Under the pieces are notes generated by a model. It ran no database searches. It had not been told where the DNA came from and saw only the letters and a list, made by a program, of their open reading frames with translations. Positions 61,701 through 64,000 of a stretch of DNA of 64,000 bases are shown in pieces. The position numbers were made by a program, and so were the translations under genes. How positions within the stretch are numbered: the first letter of the stretch is position 1; the number at the start of each line of letters is the position of its first letter. The DNA lies in contig NC_092578.1 of assembly GCF_037975245.1 (NCBI RefSeq), positions 1,426,001-1,490,000 of the forward strand, read 5' to 3'. This DNA comes from Apostichopus japonicus (taxonomy: Eukaryota; Echinodermata; Holothuroidea; Aspidochirotida; Stichopodidae).

Positions 61701-62330
61701 TTTTCCTACAACAAACTGTTTACACGATGAAAACGCTCTTGACAGAACCATAAATCAAGAGAGGTTCGCGGAGTGCTGAGGGTGATTTCTTTATAAATCA
61801 GTAATAACGACTTGTGTCGTAACTGGAGGCCCCATATTAGCGGATGCTATTTTGTTTTTTTGGGCATGACTATTGAGAAAGTAAAAAGACGATTGAAGAC
61901 GCAGGCTGCAAGAGAAGTAACAAGAAACAGTCTTAGGGGCCTATGGCTGGGGAGGGGGGTAGTCATTAATGGTAGCAGACCTATGGTCAGTCACAGATGC
62001 CAAATCTAATTGGGGATGTTCTTGTTCTTGAGGGATATCTCTGAACAGGAAATGCTTCTTTGTTCGTGTAAATGCATTCTCTCTCAGATTTATACCCTTA
62101 ACGTTTATACCTTGAATCTGTGATAATAAGGTGTACACATTGCACTGCTCTTGAACATTCATTGACAGCATGGCGAATAAGCCCACTTCTACTGGTCATC
62201 TAACCACTTACTCCATTATTAATACTATGAATACCTTACCTGGTCTTAGTTTAAGACTGATAGCTTGGGGAAACACCTGAACCAATTCGTCTACTGGGGT
62301 ACCAGAGTCTGGTTCTGTGAGGGGTGAGTC
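40731..62330 (-). CDS. ITGB: Integrin beta subunit, 18 coding exons, 5' end (signal peptide, PSI) not in view
   Basis: Exons in gene order: 62240-62330, 59763-59894, 56758-56854, 55861-55954, 53464-53550, 52771-52935, 51332-51445, 50677-50766, 49914-50113, 48767-48851, 47295-47431, 46612-46772, 45890-46017, 44931-45023, 43768-43903, 42312-42416, 41465-41631 and 40731-40793. All junctions are GT-AG with matching phases; 2145 nt give 714 residues plus TAA. Domains in order: hybrid (first half), beta-I, hybrid (second half), four I-EGF modules, beta-tail, one transmembrane helix and a cytoplasmic tail with NPIY and NPTY. It pairs with an alpha subunit at the plasma membrane and links extracellular matrix to talin and actin. 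It resembles ITGB1 most closely of the human subunits I can recall, but invertebrate betas form their own clades, so no human orthologue is claimed. The first visible exon begins in phase 0, so at least one upstream coding exon (signal peptide, PSI) is expected beyond it. Confidence 0.97.
41465..41631 (-). CDS. ITGB: Integrin beta transmembrane and membrane-proximal exon
   Basis: Encodes CPGTPE, then a hydrophobic helix ([20 protein letters not shown]), the interface [11 protein letters not shown], and [16 protein letters not shown]. The positively charged residue after IW (Arg here, Lys in human beta-1) and HDRxEF form the clasp with the alpha subunit; the Trp of VQWEA is also conserved. Flanking phases are 1 and 0. 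Confidence 0.95.
42312..43903 (-). CDS. ITGB: Integrin beta exons 43768-43903 and 42312-42416: end of I-EGF4 and beta-tail domain
   Basis: The first exon encodes [15 protein letters not shown], matching the conserved stalk that follows the last EGF module (CLGVCAEHKECVQC in human beta-1). The second encodes [16 protein letters not shown], the beta-tail segment equal to KDVDDCWFYF, plus an NGT glycosylation sequon. They are joined in phase 1 at Gly. Confidence 0.93.
44391..44888. repeat. 28-bp minisatellite, about 18 copies
   Basis: The unit AACAAATGAGAATACAAACA plus AATAACAA repeats across the intron between integrin exons 43768-43903 and 44931-45023, ending about 40 bp from the latter. Because 28 is not a multiple of three and the unit lacks stops on the minus strand, all three minus frames stay open and read as [17 protein letters not shown]. 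These frames are artefacts, not proteins. Confidence 0.96.
44931..47431 (-). CDS. ITGB: Integrin beta I-EGF exons (47295-47431, 46612-46772, 45890-46017, 44931-45023)
   Basis: Four exons encode the cysteine-rich leg. Recognisable blocks are [20 protein letters not shown] (module 1), [16 protein letters not shown] (module 2), [12 protein letters not shown] (module 3) and [16 protein letters not shown] (module 4). Modules 1, 2 and 4 keep the CxCxxCxC spacing. Module 3 instead reads [14 protein letters not shown], with six extra residues and a potential NET glycosylation sequon. Flanking phases agree throughout (0, 2, 1, 0, 0). Confidence 0.94.
48433..48463 (+). other. Dispersed-repeat motif GAAGAAGATCCTGCTAGGAT / CGAAACGTC
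   Basis: A 6-bp stem, GATCCT and AGGATC, closes a three-base loop and is followed by GAAACGTC; the preceding bases are TTGAAGA. I know this block (translated [12 protein letters not shown]) as a very common repeat in invertebrate genomes. Its layout loosely resembles a hammerhead-ribozyme core (CTGANGA, stem, GAAA) as found in Penelope-like elements. The first core base is T rather than C and the stem boundary is imperfect, so activity is doubtful. It lies in the intron between integrin exons 47295-47431 and 48767-48851. Confidence 0.4.
48767..50113 (-). CDS. ITGB: Integrin beta exons 49914-50113 and 48767-48851: second half of hybrid domain and start of I-EGF1
   Basis: The first exon encodes [11 protein letters not shown] through [10 protein letters not shown] and [13 protein letters not shown], matching the human SLSSEVILENG, YKSYCKNG and IGDEVQFEISITS segments. 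The second encodes [20 protein letters not shown], then DCDCSDN, equal to [20 protein letters not shown] and ECEC. They join in phase 2 at Ser. Confidence 0.95.
50677..51445 (-). CDS. ITGB: Integrin beta exons 51332-51445 and 50677-50766: C-terminal part of beta-I domain
   Basis: The first exon encodes [20 protein letters not shown] and FAIGK, the same position as [20 protein letters not shown] plus IFAVT of beta-1. The second encodes the last beta-I helix region with [14 protein letters not shown] (human NSSNVIQLIIDAYN), including a conserved NSS sequon. Both exons are phase 0 at each end. Confidence 0.95.
51752..52339. repeat. 29-30-bp minisatellite, about 20 copies
   Basis: The unit AAAAGCTAGTCTGAAGGGAC plus TATGTTGTAC is repeated, with early degenerate copies and nearly identical later ones. 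It occupies the intron between integrin exons 51332-51445 and 52771-52935. An apparent [10 protein letters not shown] reading frame on the minus strand is produced by the array. Confidence 0.95.
52771..56854 (-). CDS. ITGB: Integrin beta exons 56758-56854, 55861-55954, 53464-53550 and 52771-52935: middle of beta-I domain
   Basis: In order these encode [20 protein letters not shown], the specificity-determining loop [20 protein letters not shown], then [20 protein letters not shown], then [20 protein letters not shown] and MPNDG. NLDNPE supplies the Asn, Asp, Pro and Glu ligands of the synergistic metal site and the MIDAS Glu, as in human NLDSPE. The disulphide loop has four residues between cysteines in CGPSATC plus Pro-Phe, close to beta-1 CTSEQNC. 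Introns are phases 2, 0 and 0. Confidence 0.95.
53081..53441 (+). mobile_element. TTAA-flanked MITE, copy 4, in an integrin intron
   Basis: It begins TTAAAGGGTGTGAAGACACG and ends GCGAGTCTTCAATACCTTTAA. At 361 bp it is full length. It lies only 22 bp downstream (in transcript sense) of the donor of integrin exon 53464-53550, and is antisense to the gene. The exon reading frame and GTAAGT donor are intact. Confidence 0.85.
58430..58485 (-). other. G-rich tract with quadruplex potential in an integrin intron
   Basis: The plus strand reads CCCCTCCCCTCCCCCTCCCC and continues in the same style. The minus (sense) strand therefore carries at least five runs of four or more G separated by single A residues, a textbook G-quadruplex pattern. 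It lies between integrin exons 59763-59894 and 56758-56854. Confidence 0.7.
59763..59894 (-). CDS. ITGB: Integrin beta exon with MIDAS motif
   Basis: Encodes [20 protein letters not shown] followed by [25 protein letters not shown] is the DxSxS MIDAS motif that coordinates Mg2+ and the ligand carboxylate; SMKDD supplies the two ADMIDAS aspartates. The residue between the Ser positions is Asp where human beta-1 has Tyr. Phase 1 on both sides. Confidence 0.96.
62240..62330 (-). CDS. ITGB: First visible integrin beta exon: start of hybrid domain
   Basis: Encodes [20 protein letters not shown] followed by [10 protein letters not shown], matching DITQIQPQQLVLRLRSG just after the PSI domain of human beta-1. 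It starts in phase 0 behind an AATTATAG acceptor. A signal peptide and a cysteine-rich PSI domain must be encoded further upstream. Confidence 0.9.
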
Positions 62331-64000
62331 CTATAATTAAAAGAAAATCATTCATCAAGTAAAGCTCCAATGTTAATCAATGTTAATCCCCCTTCCCTCC
62401 CCTCCCCATCCCCAATTGTCTTAGAATTTAGTAGATGATCTCTATTTCACCTTCTACCAGTTTTATTTCATCCCTATCATTAAAATAGCTAAATTTGGAA
62501 TTTCAGAAATCTTTGTAATACAACTAAAAAATCATTCTTAATAACTTTGGTAAGAAGCCATATTTATGATGAAGTCATCAGCAAACACCGCCAGCACAAT
62601 ATACATTGTTTTGAGTCCAAATACAAAAAGCAACTCTAGATTGTATTTTTGGATGTAGCATATGTTGTAGAAATTGATGTTTAATTATTCGGTAACATTC
62701 AGGATAATTGAGTATATTCTGTAAATATAACTCTGACTGATCAATCTTGACTTTAGAATGGATTATTTTCATGACGATCATCCCTTTAAGACTATACACC
62801 TTTGTTGTGATTTGAAATATTTCATCTTCAATAATGTAATGCCTTTTTACATATTGCTTCAGCAGTACTCAGCAACAAAAGTCAATCAAAACTCTCTGTC
62901 AGAATGCATGCTTTGTTTGTAGAGCTATACAAATAACTTCTGGAGATAAAATATTAAAAACCTCATGATAAGAAGATCTAAAGCCCCTCAGGATGTATGC
63001 TTAAGACACATATTTTTCGGGCAGAAAAAAAATTGATTTCAATCACATTAATGCATGCAACATCAGGAACACTATGGTGATGCAGCATGGCGCAGTTTAA
63101 TGACTTTGTCACCACAAAAAAAAGGGGGAAAAAAGGAAAGGAATCAAAGACGGTTTTGTAGAGATTTGGGAATTTCACTTCAGAAAGATGGCGAGTTATG
63201 AAGTATTGCTTGAGGACCTCTGAGACAAAGCTCTCTAGTAATATCACACACATATATCACATACATAACAGACTAAACCAGATGACATGCAATAATATCT
63301 CCTTCCAAGTAGTTATATGTAATATCAGTGAGAAAAACAGGCTGTTTATACCAATATCCCGAATATCATGCAGAAATGAATATTAAAAACCTGGTAAATA
63401 TTCCTTACATCTTCCAACCATGTGAGGGTAACTTGATCTAAAGATATTGCATCTTGCGCAATAAGCAGACAATTTGAAGGCCTCGACGTCATAACCCTCC
63501 ATAATATGATGTTATTTAACAAGTCCTTATTTAACCCGCACACTGTACGGTGACTGCACATGATAATACCGTGTTACCAATGTATCGTGAGAATGTGGGC
63601 TTTTTGTTCTAACAGCATTATTCGGTATAGGTGATTCACTGACGTGAACAGCAATTTTTTTTTTCCCTTCCAGAGTTATAGAAAATATTTGAGGCAAAAC
63701 CTTTTCACTTCTAAAGTGGTACAAGGACATTTCGTTCTATAATTTACAGATCTCTTGTTAGCACCCTTGTTCTAATTATTACCTACGCATATGTTTGTGT
63801 ACATACATGTATTAAATTAAACATCTAAAACACCTTGATATCATGACACACCTGTTTCATTGCAGTCATTGATCAAATTTTGTCAACAAATTTTTAACCA
63901 ACAAATGGTTTTTTCTCTGAAGGTATCATGCCCTAGTTCACAATTATGGTTGACCATATGTAGGTGTTACAGAAGAATCATTTAATCAATGGCAGAGGGC
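62331..64000. other. Sequence upstream of the first visible integrin exon, probably intron
   Basis: I searched the minus strand for a cysteine-rich PSI exon or signal peptide ending in phase 0 and found none convincing. Short open frames at 62578-62799, 62978-63253 and 63346-63561 (minus) lack the PSI cysteine pattern. The remaining 5' exons are most likely beyond position 64000. Confidence 0.5.

Noticed and set aside
63410-63510. Possible PSI-domain exon of the integrin (a frame reading YCARCNIFRSS to GRCK)
   Set aside because: The cysteine spacing is only loosely PSI-like, the conserved CxWC Trp is missing, and the only nearby donor (GTAAGG) leaves phase 1 in that frame instead of the required phase 0.

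Overview
This window is animal nuclear DNA: AT-rich, with short coding exons bounded by GT/AG introns, long introns, and many transposon remnants, minisatellites and poly-C/poly-G runs. It carries no bacterial operons, tRNAs, rRNAs or CRISPR arrays that I can see. The gene set (integrin beta, TTC19, animal-type cytochrome b561) shows a bilaterian. Repeat texture and divergence from vertebrate proteins suggest a marine invertebrate, perhaps an echinoderm such as a sea cucumber; that last step is inference.

Layout. (1) 682-1450, + strand: the last two coding exons of a TTC19-like TPR protein, whose 5' exons lie off the left edge. (2) 3269-9439, - strand: cytochrome b561 copy A, four coding exons, 254 aa. 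(3) 9440-17668: non-coding, with a decayed L2/CR1-type LINE, a TTAA-flanked MITE and a tiny hAT MITE. (4) 17669-22582, - strand: cytochrome b561 copy B, four coding exons, 232 aa. (5) 22583-25548: the head-to-head interval between copies B and C, a candidate shared promoter. (6) 25549-28849, + strand: cytochrome b561 copy C, four coding exons, 252 aa. (7) 28850-40730: non-coding, holding locally [18 protein letters not shown], a 103-bp minisatellite and the likely 3' UTRs of two convergent genes. (8) 40731-62330, - strand: an integrin beta subunit in 18 coding exons (714 visible residues); its signal peptide and PSI domain lie beyond the first visible exon, probably off the right edge.

I rebuilt every gene by hand. 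Each rebuilt coding length is a multiple of three and all splice phases agree. The three b561 paralogues share the same three intron positions and phases (1, 0, 2), so they arose by local duplication of one intron-containing gene. They differ in C-terminal tail: copy A ends with an acidic dileucine signal, copy B with a YxxPhi signal, and copy C with neither. This suggests different membrane destinations for an ascorbate-driven electron-transfer enzyme. The integrin keeps its metal-binding residues and both NPxY motifs and looks functional.

Mobile DNA is the other theme. I recognise a four-copy, piggyBac-style TTAA MITE family plus a fifth fragment, a 1.3-kb non-autonomous hAT element with perfect 8-bp target duplications, a 114-bp hAT MITE and two LINE fragments. 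I found no convincing new multi-gene system.
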